DNA of 24,060 nucleotides from a virus. Each line of letters starts with the position of its first letter. Within the stretch, counting starts at the first letter, position 1. The stretch spans positions 1-24,060 of the IMG/VR virus record IMGVR_UViG_3300047557_004310; one strand, 5' to 3'. The notes below the pieces were generated by a model. It did not search any database, was not told where the DNA came from, and saw only the letters and a list, made by a program, of their open reading frames with translations. Below, piece by piece: positions 8,419 through 15,372 of the stretch. Both the position numbers and the translations under genes were made by a program.

Positions 8419-9686
8419 ACTAACAAACCTTCTGGTGAAATTTTAACTTGTTTACCTTTGTTTTCGAAAACTAAATTTTTCTTGTTAGTTTTCCCAACAA
8501 TAGTTGCTTTAGTGTTTTCTTCCAAAAACTTTTGAGCCGCCAATTTTTGTTCAACACTCTCAACCAATCTTTGAACCTCCACCATTTGTCTTTTAACCGA
8601 AATAGCGCTTTGTCTTTTCTTCTGTACAAATTTCTCTCTGTTTTCAAGAATTTCTTTTTTACTTACTTCAAAATACTTTGAAATTACTTTATCTACTTTT
8701 GATTCTCCGAAGATACTATCAAAAATTGCTCCGTTACCAATTCTCTCTTGCATTTCACCTTCTACAGGTACGTCCATATTAGCTTGAATATCTTCTACTT
8801 CTGTATCTGATGTAATATCCTCTTCAGGTCCCATATCTTCCATTCCACCCATTTCATCTTCTGATTCAACCTCGTCAAATTTCGACATGATGTCCTCTTT
8901 ATCTTCTTCAGAGAGTAAACCCAAATCAAGTGATGATAAAACCATGTTAATTACATACTTAATATTTTCAGAAGTCATCCCTTCTTCATTATTAAGAGTT
9001 CTAATTTTCTGAGTTAACTTTCCTGTAAGTTTTTGAATTGTTTTGAAGGTTACTTTTTCTTCTACGTCACCGCCCATTTCTGTATCAACCTCAGCGTCCA
9101 TCGAAACTTCTTCACCTTCAGGAGCATCCATACCTTCATCAGGCATATCCATTCCCATATCCATCGGCATTTCTGCACCCATTCCTAAGTCACCACCTTC
9201 AGGTGAAGGAGGCATAGCATCAGGAGATGGAGGAAGTTCAGGTGAAGGAACTGGTGGTGGAGCCATTGGTGGTGCCATTGCTTCAGGAGCGGGTTCCGCT
9301 GCTGGTTTTGGAGTTTTAAGAACAAATTTCTTTTGTTCTCCAAAAAGTGAAACACCTTCTTCGTTTTCGTTTAATCTATTTAACTCGGCAGCAAATAAAT
9401 TCAATCTCTTGAAAGCTTGTGAATATGAAGAATAGTATTTTCTATTTTTCATAGGTTCAATGTATTCTGTAACTCCTTCAGTCACAACTTTCTTAATGAT
9501 GTATCCTTGTCTTTCTTTTACAATTTCATAGGACTTCCCATCAGCAAGATTGATACCGTATTCGCTTCTACTAGTCTCATTCAATGTATTAGGAATATTC
9601 TCTTTGAAACGAGCAATTTCCATAATTCTTTTTATCTTGTCTTGGCCTGTGAGCTTTTCACTTCCAATTGGTTTTAAGTCTGCCAT
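8415..9686 (-). CDS. Hypothetical acidic, Met/Pro-rich protein
   Basis: I do not recognise this 423-residue protein. An N-terminal domain (1-125) is followed by a Pro/Ala-rich segment (127-163), then a Met/Asp/Gly/Glu-rich segment (164-209, with MDMGMDMPDEGMDAPEGEE-type composition). A helical part (210-270), a second acidic stretch (271-310) and a C-terminal coiled coil with a beta tail ending KQVKISPEGLLV complete it. The composition suggests a flexible, highly negative protein such as a scaffold or internal head protein. The next gene overlaps its stop as ATGA. The start follows 19 bases after the previous gene. Function is unknown and the structural role is inferred. Confidence 0.78.
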   Translation of the reverse strand: MADLKPIGSEKLTGQDKIKRIMEIARFKENIPNTLNETSRSEYGINLADGKSYEIVKERQGYIIKKVVTEGVTEYIEPMKNRKYYSSYSQAFKRLNLFAAELNRLNENEEGVSLFGEQKKFVLKTPKPAAEPAPEAMAPPMAPPPVPSPELPPSPDAMPPSPEGGDLGMGAEMPMDMGMDMPDEGMDAPEGEEVSMDAEVDTEMGGDVEEKVTFKTIQKLTGKLTQKIRTLNNEEGMTSENIKYVINMVLSSLDLGLLSEEDKEDIMSKFDEVESEDEMGGMEDMGPEEDITSDTEVEDIQANMDVPVEGEMQERIGNGAIFDSIFGESKVDKVISKYFEVSKKEILENREKFVQKKRQSAISVKRQMVEVQRLVESVEQKLAAQKFLEENTKATIVGKTNKKNLVFENKGKQVKISPEGLLV

Positions 9687-9705
9687 ATTATAAACTATTG
9701 TTTTT

Positions 9706-10722
9706 TTAACTATTTAATCCGTTTACTCCTCCTAAGAGTACTGCGTTTAGTTGGACTGCTATACCGTTCTCTGTTGCAAATCCAGGGTGTGGTACTTGTA
9801 CACCTGCAGGTAATGTACCTCCACTGAAGGAACCTTCCATTGCTGCGGTGTATTCATAGAACTGATTTACTGATGTACCTGTGTAAATAACTCCACACTC
9901 GGCACAATCTACGTAAGGACCACTTAGGTATGTTGCTGTTGCAACTATTGGACCATAGCTGGTATCAGTAACGAAGTAACAGTTATAGTCTAAATTATTA
10001 TTATCAAATGTGAAGATATACATATCTCCAATTGTTGGAGATACGCCCGTAATTTCTACACTCCATGAAGTACCAATACAATCGGTAATCAACCAATAAC
10101 CTGGAGGTGTTGGTGTAGGTGTCGGGGTTTTAGTTGTTGTTGGCGTTGGGGTTGAGGTCACTGCTGCTGTAGCTGTTGCAGTTGGTGTAACCGCTGGTGT
10201 TCCTGTTTGAGTTGCGGTAACTGATGGTGTTGGTGTGTTGGATGCTGTTAAAGATGGAGTTACTGTTGAAGTTGGGGTAACAGCTGGTGTATTACTTGGG
10301 GTATCCGTTGGAGTGTTACTTGGTGTAACATTAGGAGTACCTGTAGGAGTTGCTGATGTAGTAACTGATGGTGTTGGTGTTACACTCGGAGTGTCCGTTG
10401 GTGTACTTGTAACATTTGGAGTATCTGTAGGTGTTGCAGTTTGTGTTGGAGTTTTTGTTGGAGTAGTTGTTGCTGTTGGGGTTGGAGTAACTACCGCTTG
10501 GCATGTAGCACAATCACCATAATCGGTTGATAAAGTAGCAACTAAATCAACACCTGTTGCAGGTTCAGCATTATCGATTATATCATAACAACCTTCACTT
10601 GTTGCACCCGTGAAAGTAAGATAATAATTTCCGTTGACTGCTGGTAAATTGCTACTATCGAAATCAACAAGTATTGCAGGACCACCAGAACACGAACCTA
10701 CGAGATATGTTACTAAAGCCAT
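9706..10722 (-). CDS. Two-domain surface-type protein with long Thr/Pro linker
   Basis: This 338-residue protein has a duplicated domain of about 73 residues, at 5-77 and 209-281, joined by a Thr/Pro/Ser/Val-rich linker (78-207). The two copies share four cysteines at nearly the same spacing: C11, C45, C71, C74 and C215, C248, C273, C276, with the last pair in a DCATC / DCAEC motif. Both copies also share a Y-x-L...G...Y-x-F-T pattern. The C-terminal 55 residues form a separate Gly-rich tail. Thr/Pro-rich linkers are typical of extracellular fibres and are possible O-glycosylation targets. There is no signal peptide, which fits a virion protein better than a secreted one. It is the first gene of the minus-strand virion block and has an exact TATTTATA octamer 12 bases upstream. 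Head decoration or adhesin is a reasonable guess. Confidence 0.82.
   Translation of the reverse strand: MALVTYLVGSCSGGPAILVDFDSSNLPAVNGNYYLTFTGATSEGCYDIIDNAEPATGVDLVATLSTDYGDCATCQAVVTPTPTATTTPTKTPTQTATPTDTPNVTSTPTDTPSVTPTPSVTTSATPTGTPNVTPSNTPTDTPSNTPAVTPTSTVTPSLTASNTPTPSVTATQTGTPAVTPTATATAAVTSTPTPTTTKTPTPTPTPPGYWLITDCIGTSWSVEITGVSPTIGDMYIFTFDNNNLDYNCYFVTDTSYGPIVATATYLSGPYVDCAECGVIYTGTSVNQFYEYTAAMEGSFSGGTLPAGVQVPHPGFATENGIAVQLNAVLLGGVNGLNS
10102..10491 (-). repeat. Degenerate repeat encoding the Thr/Pro linker
   Basis: About 130 codons encode irregular repeats of TPTxTP, TDTPxVT and TPSVTPT type. On the plus strand this appears as recurring GTTGGTGTTGGAGT-like units. It is a coding low-complexity repeat without regular spacers and is not a CRISPR array. 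Confidence 0.85.
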
Positions 10723-10734
10723 TTATTTTTTCTT

Positions 10735-10742
10735 TATAAATA
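10735..10742 (-). promoter_or_regulatory. TATTTATA octamer before the Thr/Pro-linker gene
   Basis: An exact TATTTATA in minus orientation lies 12 bases before the ATG at 10722. It is the first such element of the virion block, so it may mark the start of that transcription unit. Confidence 0.45.
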
Positions 10743-10778
10743 TACGACTACACAGAATAATTGTTATTATTCGTCGTA
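10743..10778. other. Imperfect inverted repeat between two minus-strand genes
   Basis: TACGAC (10743-10748) pairs with GTCGTA (10773-10778), and GAATAA (10755-10760) with TTATTC (10767-10772), with a 6-base bulge on the left arm. It lacks a clear T-run, so it is a weak terminator candidate for the nucleotidyltransferase gene or a leader hairpin of the next gene. Confidence 0.3.
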
Positions 10779-10795
10779 ATCAAATAAATATCGGA

Positions 10796-11545
10796 TTAGA
10801 AAGATTCTTCTATTTTTCTTTCAACTGATAATTTTTTATCCACTGCTTTATTGGTTGAGTCAAACAGTTTTTCTATATGACCCGACCTTCTCAAAAATTT
10901 GAAAACTAAATTTTCATATGAGAGTTCCCCTTTACCTTCCAACCCAGATTTTCTGTACTCCTTAAGTTTCTTTTTCAAATTATCCAAAACTTCGATGTTA
11001 TCATCTATAGTTTCAGTATCTGTGGCTTTTTCTATTTTTTCAACCCAACAATCAATTTTGTTTTTAAGAACCTTCTTGTCTATTTCAAATTTCATTTTTT
11101 CAGGTATGTTCAACCATTCGTCATTCATAACTGAATAAACACCAGAACTGGTATGAATCTCTTCTGTATCTTGTGCATACAGTTCTACATCATATCCATA
11201 TATCTTTATATTATGTCTTTCGTTGAACACAAACTTTTTCAAATCAAATAGTTCTTTGTATAAGTCAGCGTCTTTTTCATACTGTTGTAAGTCAACCAAT
11301 ACATGTAAATCGAAATCTGAAAATTCTGACCAATTGAAATTTGATAAAGACCCTGTAAGCACTACATCATCAACGAATACATCATCTCCCAAATAGTCAA
11401 TAAACTCTTCAGCGATACGCGTGAGAGCTTCTCTAACTTTTGGTTTCATGACTGCCTTCTTCGGGTCAGAAGGGTTTGTCCAAATTTTTGGATTTAAAGT
11501 ATCTTGGACTGAAAAACTATCTATAATCTTATTGAAATTACTCAT
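10796..11545 (-). CDS. Nucleotidyltransferase-fold protein
   Basis: This 249-residue protein has the signature of the DNA polymerase beta-like nucleotidyltransferase superfamily: LTGSLSNFNWSEFSDFDLHVLVD in part, that is GS at 65-66 followed by DxD at D77 and D79 on a beta strand, with a possible third acidic residue at D119 or E121 in YGYDVELYA. These residues bind two metals and the NTP in active members. The C-terminal half (about 150-249) is helical and Lys-rich, as in RNA- or protein-binding tails. The substrate cannot be told; members transfer nucleotides to RNA, antibiotics or proteins. A TATTTATT element lies 4 bases before the start. The gene follows the KTSC gene by 21 bases on the same strand. 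Confidence 0.8.
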   Translation of the reverse strand: MSNFNKIIDSFSVQDTLNPKIWTNPSDPKKAVMKPKVREALTRIAEEFIDYLGDDVFVDDVVLTGSLSNFNWSEFSDFDLHVLVDLQQYEKDADLYKELFDLKKFVFNERHNIKIYGYDVELYAQDTEEIHTSSGVYSVMNDEWLNIPEKMKFEIDKKVLKNKIDCWVEKIEKATDTETIDDNIEVLDNLKKKLKEYRKSGLEGKGELSYENLVFKFLRRSGHIEKLFDSTNKAVDKKLSVERKIEESF

Positions 11546-11566
11546 CCTAAATAAATAGTCAGAGTG

Positions 11567-11809
11567 TTATAGTTTTTTGTATTTGAATTTTTTGGAAATA
11601 TCTGTTGTGAAAAACTTACCTTGTGACTCTGCCATTCTGAATTTGGTGTAAGTCTGATGAGGTACTTCGTCGTATTCATATTTGAAACCATTGTTGAATT
11701 CAACAATAAGTTTTTTTGATTCAGTATCGTATTCTGCAGATTTAATATTAGAAGATTTAATCTCGTTGATAATCTTCGTCCCTTGAATTGTTTCTCTTGT
11801 TATCGCCAT
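11567..11809 (-). CDS. KTSC-domain protein
   Basis: This 80-residue protein matches the KTSC domain pattern: SSNIKSAEYDTESKKLIVEF at about 19-38, then FKYEYDEVPHQTYTKFRMAES and a closing GKFFTTDISKKFKY. The domain is a small, mostly beta unit often found alone in phages and bacteria. Its function is not established; a link to nucleic-acid enzymes has been suggested from fusions. The start lies inside the end of the upstream gene, a 53-base overlap, and no better internal start exists. It is the middle gene of a three-gene minus-strand set. Confidence 0.8.
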   Translation of the reverse strand: MAITRETIQGTKIINEIKSSNIKSAEYDTESKKLIVEFNNGFKYEYDEVPHQTYTKFRMAESQGKFFTTDISKKFKYKKL

Positions 11810-12098
11810 CTTTTAAAGGTGTTAATTCGTTTATTTTGAGAAGTAGTGGTTGTACATAATCTACCAACTCATCACGTTCAATATTAAATCCATAATCACT
11901 TATCATACGATGTAAAGAATTTAGTCTACTGGTAAATTTATCATGTAAATTTATCATCTTTGCAGTATAAGTTGGAGGGTCATCTAAATCGGACTCACTG
12001 AAACCTAATTCTTGGAAATGCTTCCTCATTTCCAAATAAACATCTAACAAATTTCTAAGGGCTAAACTATCTTGAATTAACTCGAAATATGGTTTCAT
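11757..12098 (-). CDS. Small helical hypothetical protein
   Basis: I do not recognise this 113-residue protein. It is nearly all helix-like (for example LRNLLDVYLEMRKHFQELGF) with a charged C-terminal tail, KRNNSRDEDYQRD. That tail is encoded in the 53 bases shared with the KTSC gene in another frame, and its polar composition may reflect that constraint. An exact TATTTATA octamer lies 3 bases before the ATG. Confidence 0.72.
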   Translation of the reverse strand: MKPYFELIQDSLALRNLLDVYLEMRKHFQELGFSESDLDDPPTYTAKMINLHDKFTSRLNSLHRMISDYGFNIERDELVDYVQPLLLKINELTPLKDGDNKRNNSRDEDYQRD

Positions 12099-12101
12099 AT
12101 C

Positions 12102-12109
12102 TATAAATA
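12102..12109 (-). promoter_or_regulatory. TATTTATA octamer, 3 bases before a start
   Basis: An exact copy in minus orientation ends 3 bases before the ATG at 12098. At this distance it cannot be a usual -10 box unless the mRNA is essentially leaderless, so it may act in translation instead. Confidence 0.4.
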
Positions 12110-12110
12110 C

Positions 12111-12139
12111 AAAACCCCCACCAAAATGATGAGGGTTTT
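12111..12139. terminator. Intrinsic terminator between two minus-strand genes
   Basis: AAAACCC (12111-12117) pairs with GGGTTTT (12133-12139) around a 15-base loop. Flanking A and T runs make it work in either direction. It most likely ends the Hsp20 transcript, which stops at 12161. Confidence 0.65.
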
Positions 12140-12160
12140 ACGGATGTCCATTATTGAATC

Positions 12161-12556
12161 TTAAAGAATACTAATTCTTTTCTTATCTTGTTTTTTGTAG
12201 TTGGGTACAAACACAGTTAACATACCATCTTCGATAGTTGCTTCGATTGACGACGCATTATAACCATCACCGATTTTGAATTCCTTGTTAATTGTTTTTG
12301 TTTTTTCTTCACCATTTAATTTGTAGGTTCTTTTACCATTAATGTAGAGGACTCCGTCTTCCATTTCAGCCTTCAAATTGGTTTTGTTGAAACCTGGTGC
12401 CTCAAAGAATAGGTATGCACCATCTTTTGTGTGATTAATTTCATAAGTTTCGTCTGAACCATTTTTCAAGACTGTTGTGCTGTAATTAAAATTGTTACGA
12501 CCTCTGTTGTTAAAGAATGTGTCGAATAGGTCATTAAATTCTGAAGCGTACATCAT
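12161..12556 (-). CDS. Small heat-shock protein, Hsp20/alpha-crystallin family
   Basis: This 131-residue protein has a clear alpha-crystallin domain, about 35-125: EAPGFNKTNLKAEMEDGVLYING near 53-75 in part, and EATIEDGMLTVFVPN near 104-118, where the G-x-L signature of the family appears as GML. A short Phe/Asn-rich N-terminus (FNDLFDTFFNN) and the C-terminal ISIL, which fits the I-x-I/V oligomer anchor, complete a normal small heat-shock protein. These ATP-independent chaperones hold unfolding proteins; related genes occur in marine T4-like phages. It is transcribed divergently from the ClpC-like gene across a 169-base gap with an inverted repeat. A second Met directly follows the first, so the start could be 12553. 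Confidence 0.92.
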   Translation of the reverse strand: MMYASEFNDLFDTFFNNRGRNNFNYSTTVLKNGSDETYEINHTKDGAYLFFEAPGFNKTNLKAEMEDGVLYINGKRTYKLNGEEKTKTINKEFKIGDGYNASSIEATIEDGMLTVFVPNYKKQDKKRISIL

Positions 12557-12577
12557 GTTTTTAATTTTTGTTTTTTA

Positions 12578-12657
12578 AGTTTATTATTTATCTTTGTGAT
12601 AGTCAACTTTTATGCCGTGAGACTAATCACGACAAAAAGTCAGTTGATAAATAAACT
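12578..12657. promoter_or_regulatory. Long imperfect inverted repeat between hsp20 and the ClpC-like gene
   Basis: The outer arms AGTTTATTATTTATC (12578-12592) and GATAAATAAACT (12646-12657) match apart from a 3-base insertion. The inner arms are AGTCAAC (12601-12607), CGTGA (12616-12620) and TCACG (12627-12631), AGTCAGTTGA (12639-12648). The CGTGA/TCACG pair closes a 6-base loop, GACTAA. It lies midway between two divergent chaperone genes, so it may be a shared operator or leader structure. It does not resemble CIRCE (TTAGCACTC-N9-GAGTGCTAA). Confidence 0.55.
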
Positions 12658-12660
12658 ATA

Positions 12661-12673
12661 AGACATTTTGTCT
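12661..12673. other. Short hairpin before the ClpC-like gene
   Basis: AGACA TTT TGTCT (12661-12673) is a perfect 5-base inverted repeat 53 bases before the ATG. It could be an RNA hairpin in the leader of the ClpC-like mRNA or part of the adjoining operator. Confidence 0.3.
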
Positions 12674-12725
12674 CAAAGTTTGGTTAAGTCCAAAATTTGA
12701 TACATCTTTACAAAAATTAATTACT

Positions 12726-14738
12726 ATGAATGATTTAATGGACGACGACGAAAAAATGAGTAAAAAACAAAAACAGAACTCAGAAAGTAGTACACCCGTA
12801 TTAGACAATTTCAGTAGGGATTTGAATAAGTTAGCAGAACAAGGCAAACTTGACCCTGTGATTGGAAGAGACCGTGAGATTCTGAGAATTGCTCAAATCT
12901 TATCTCGTAGAAAGAAAAACAATCCAATTATCATTGGTGAACCTGGTTGTGGTAAAACTGCAATTGTCGAAGGTCTTGCAATGAAGATTGTAAGTGGGGA
13001 ATGTCCGAGAAATTTAATAGACAAAAGATTGGTCAATTTGGATTTGACTTCAGTTGTTGCGGGAACGAAATACCGTGGTCAGTTTGAAGAAAGAATGAAA
13101 GTTATCATTGAAGAACTTCAAGCTAATCCCAATATCATTGTATTCATCGATGAGGTTCACACTTTAGTTGGTTCAGGTAACTCTGCAGGTTCTATGGACG
13201 GTTCCAACATCTTTAAACCAGCTTTATCTCGTGGTGAGATTCAAATTATTGGAGCAACCACTTTGGATGAGTTCCGTAAGAATATTGAGAAAGACGGTGC
13301 TTTGGAACGTAGATTCCAAAAAGTAATGGTTGACCCATCCTCTGTTGTTGAAACAATTCAGATTCTAAAAAACATCAGAGACAAATATGAAACATATCAT
13401 AAAGTTTCTTATTCTGATGAAGTTATTGAGACCTGTGTAAAACTTGCTGACCGTTATATTACTGACCGTGAGTTCCCTGATAAGGCTTTTGATATCATGG
13501 ATGAAGTTGGTGCAAGAATGCAAACTGAACTAAAAGTTCCACCTTCAATCGAAGAGTTGAAAAAGAAAGCCGCGGAAATCCGTAATCAGAAAATCGAAGT
13601 TGTGAAAAAACAGAACTACGAACAAGCGGCACAACTTAGAGATAAAGAGAAAAAACTTTTGGATAAGTTGGACAACGAGAAAAAGAAGTTTGAGGAAGAA
13701 ATGATTAACAACAAAAAACAAATTTCTTTGGAAGATGTTTATGATGTTGTTTCAAACATGACCAAAATCCCTGTTAACAAAATGAGTGTTGACGATACAA
13801 AAGCTCTTCTCAACTTGGACAAAGAGCTTATGGGTAAGGTTATTGGACAAGACGATGCGGTGAAGAAAATTGCAAAAGCAATCAAAAGAAACCGTTTGGG
13901 AATTAAAGACCCGAATCGTCCAATTGGTTCCTTTGTATTCTTGGGTTCAACTGGTGTGGGTAAAACTCACTTAGCTAAACAATTAGCTAAAGAAATGTTC
14001 GGTTCTGAAGATTCACTTATTCGTGTGGATATGTCTGAATACCAAGAGAAACACACAGTATCCAAATTGGTGGGGGCTCCTCCAGGTTATGTTGGATATG
14101 AAGAAGGTGGTCTACTCACAGAAAAGGTGAAGAACAAACCCTACTCAGTGATTCTTTTTGACGAAGTGGAAAAAGCTCACAAAGACGTGTTTACTGTTTT
14201 ACTTCAGATTCTTGATGACGGACACGTTACAGATAGTTTGGGACGTAAGATTAATTTCAAGAATACTTTGATTATTCTCACTTCAAACTTGGGTGTGAAA
14301 AAACTTCAAGATTTTGGAACAGGTATCGGTTTCGGTACAAGTGCTTACGGAAACGAAGAAGCTAAAAAACAGGTGTTAATGAAAGAAATGAAAAATTTCT
14401 TCTCTCCTGAATTCATCAACCGTATTGACGACACAATCGTGTTCAACAGTTTGAGTAAAGATGATATCAAGAAGATTACTGAAATCGAACTTAAGAAGTT
14501 GATTGGTAGACTTGAGGATATGAACTACAAAGTGTCTTATGATGAGACATTGGTTGAGTATCTTTCTAAAGTTGGTTTTGATGAACTATATGGAGCTCGT
14601 CCTCTTAAAAGAGCAATTCAAGATAAAATCGAAGATTTACTCTCGGAGGAAGTGTTAACAGGAAAAATGTTAGAAAATAAAAACTACAAGTTAAAAGTTG
14701 ACGGTGAAAATGTAGTTATAGAAAAAAAGGGACGATAA
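12726..14738 (+). CDS. ClpC-like AAA+ unfoldase lacking the N-domain
   Basis: This 670-residue protein has both AAA+ rings of a Clp/Hsp100 unfoldase. D1: Walker A GEPGCGKT (71-78), Walker B VFIDE (139-143), pore loop region GTKYRGQF (113-120). Middle: a UVR-like helix pair at about 283-320, which marks ClpC and not ClpB. D2: Walker A GSTGVGKT (407-414), pore loop GYVGY (454-458), Walker B ILFDE (476-480). GIGFGTS at 533-539 aligns with the ClpP-binding tripeptide loop, so it can probably dock on ClpP. Cellular ClpC has about 810-850 residues; here the N-terminal substrate/adaptor domain is replaced by some 22 charged residues before TPVLDNFSRDL. It is divergent from hsp20 and ends in a terminator over its stop codon. 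Confidence 0.94.
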   Translation: MNDLMDDDEKMSKKQKQNSESSTPVLDNFSRDLNKLAEQGKLDPVIGRDREILRIAQILSRRKKNNPIIIGEPGCGKTAIVEGLAMKIVSGECPRNLIDKRLVNLDLTSVVAGTKYRGQFEERMKVIIEELQANPNIIVFIDEVHTLVGSGNSAGSMDGSNIFKPALSRGEIQIIGATTLDEFRKNIEKDGALERRFQKVMVDPSSVVETIQILKNIRDKYETYHKVSYSDEVIETCVKLADRYITDREFPDKAFDIMDEVGARMQTELKVPPSIEELKKKAAEIRNQKIEVVKKQNYEQAAQLRDKEKKLLDKLDNEKKKFEEEMINNKKQISLEDVYDVVSNMTKIPVNKMSVDDTKALLNLDKELMGKVIGQDDAVKKIAKAIKRNRLGIKDPNRPIGSFVFLGSTGVGKTHLAKQLAKEMFGSEDSLIRVDMSEYQEKHTVSKLVGAPPGYVGYEEGGLLTEKVKNKPYSVILFDEVEKAHKDVFTVLLQILDDGHVTDSLGRKINFKNTLIILTSNLGVKKLQDFGTGIGFGTSAYGNEEAKKQVLMKEMKNFFSPEFINRIDDTIVFNSLSKDDIKKITEIELKKLIGRLEDMNYKVSYDETLVEYLSKVGFDELYGARPLKRAIQDKIEDLLSEEVLTGKMLENKNYKLKVDGENVVIEKKGR

Positions 14739-14751
14739 GTCCCTTTTTTTT
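14722..14751 (+). terminator. Intrinsic terminator overlapping the ClpC-like stop codon
   Basis: AAAAAAAGGGAC (14722-14733) pairs with GTCCCTTTTTTT (14739-14750) around the loop GATAA, and the T-run continues. The stop codon TAA lies at 14736-14738, inside the loop end. It should end the ClpC-like transcript and separate it from the peptidase gene. Confidence 0.85.
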
Positions 14752-14752
14752 A

Positions 14753-14760
14753 TATTTATA
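14753..14760 (+). promoter_or_regulatory. TATTTATA octamer before the HExxH peptidase gene
   Basis: An exact plus-strand copy directly follows the T-run of the terminator and ends 3 bases before the ATG at 14764, the same spacing as at 12098. Confidence 0.4.
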
Positions 14761-14763
14761 AGA

Positions 14764-15372
14764 ATGAGTAATCTCTCGAGACTTTTAAATCAGTTCAAAG
14801 AAAATTTTCCAAGTGAATATAAATCCAAGGTTGGTGAAATCGAAACCTTTGTTAAAAATTATATTCAAAAACGAAAAGTTAATGTGAAATTTTTAAATTC
14901 ATGTACAACAGGTTTTGCTGGTGTAAGAACAAGAGACCAAGTTATCATTTGTTCACCAATGAACATGAAGACAATTGGTGATTTTTTATATACGATTTTT
15001 CACGAAATAAGGCACGACCAACAAGTCCGAGACATAAAAATGCCAAATCCCTTTACCGATTTCGATTTGAATGATTTGGAAAAATTATATGAACACTATT
15101 GGGAAATGGAGCTCGACGCAGACCAATTTGCTAAAAATATGGTGGCAAAACTGGTTATTAAATTGGGTATACCAATAGAAATTGCAAAACAACAATTTAG
15201 ACTTTCAAGTTATATAGAGAATTACCCTATGATGTCTCAGGGTGTTAGATTTCAACTTTCACAAATTATGAACCAAGTGAAAGAAATGAAAAAATCGGGG
15301 GTCGAATATAATGATATACAAGACCACCCGATGGTTAAAAAATATATAAGTCAGTTAGAAGACTTCATTTAA
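14764..15372 (+). CDS. Predicted zinc metallopeptidase (HExxH)
   Basis: This 202-residue protein carries a gluzincin-type zinc site: HEIRH at 80-84 within YTIFHEIRHDQQ, and a downstream WEMELDADQFAKN segment (113-125) where a glutamate (E114 or E116) would be the third ligand. The E-x-x-AD-x-FA pattern is typical of ImmA/M48-like peptidases. The N-terminal part (1-45) is helical; the C-terminal part is helical with no membrane span. It is probably a soluble cytoplasmic enzyme of unknown substrate. The gene lies between the ClpC-like gene and a convergent M20-like peptidase, whose stop codon it overlaps by 4 bases. Peptidase activity is inferred from the ligands; the exact family is not certain. 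Confidence 0.78.
   Translation: MSNLSRLLNQFKENFPSEYKSKVGEIETFVKNYIQKRKVNVKFLNSCTTGFAGVRTRDQVIICSPMNMKTIGDFLYTIFHEIRHDQQVRDIKMPNPFTDFDLNDLEKLYEHYWEMELDADQFAKNMVAKLVIKLGIPIEIAKQQFRLSSYIENYPMMSQGVRFQLSQIMNQVKEMKKSGVEYNDIQDHPMVKKYISQLEDFI

Noticed and set aside
10102-10491. CRISPR array or non-coding tandem repeat
   Set aside because: The units are irregular, have no spacers, and are explained by codons for Thr, Pro, Val and Ser in one long frame.
12578-12657. CIRCE heat-shock operator
   Set aside because: Neither TTAGCACTC nor GAGTGCTAA is present, although the context of two heat-shock genes invites the idea.
12726-14738. ClpB/Hsp104 disaggregase
   Set aside because: The middle segment is a short UVR-like pair and not the long ClpB coiled coil, and a ClpP-type IGF loop is present, so ClpC fits better.
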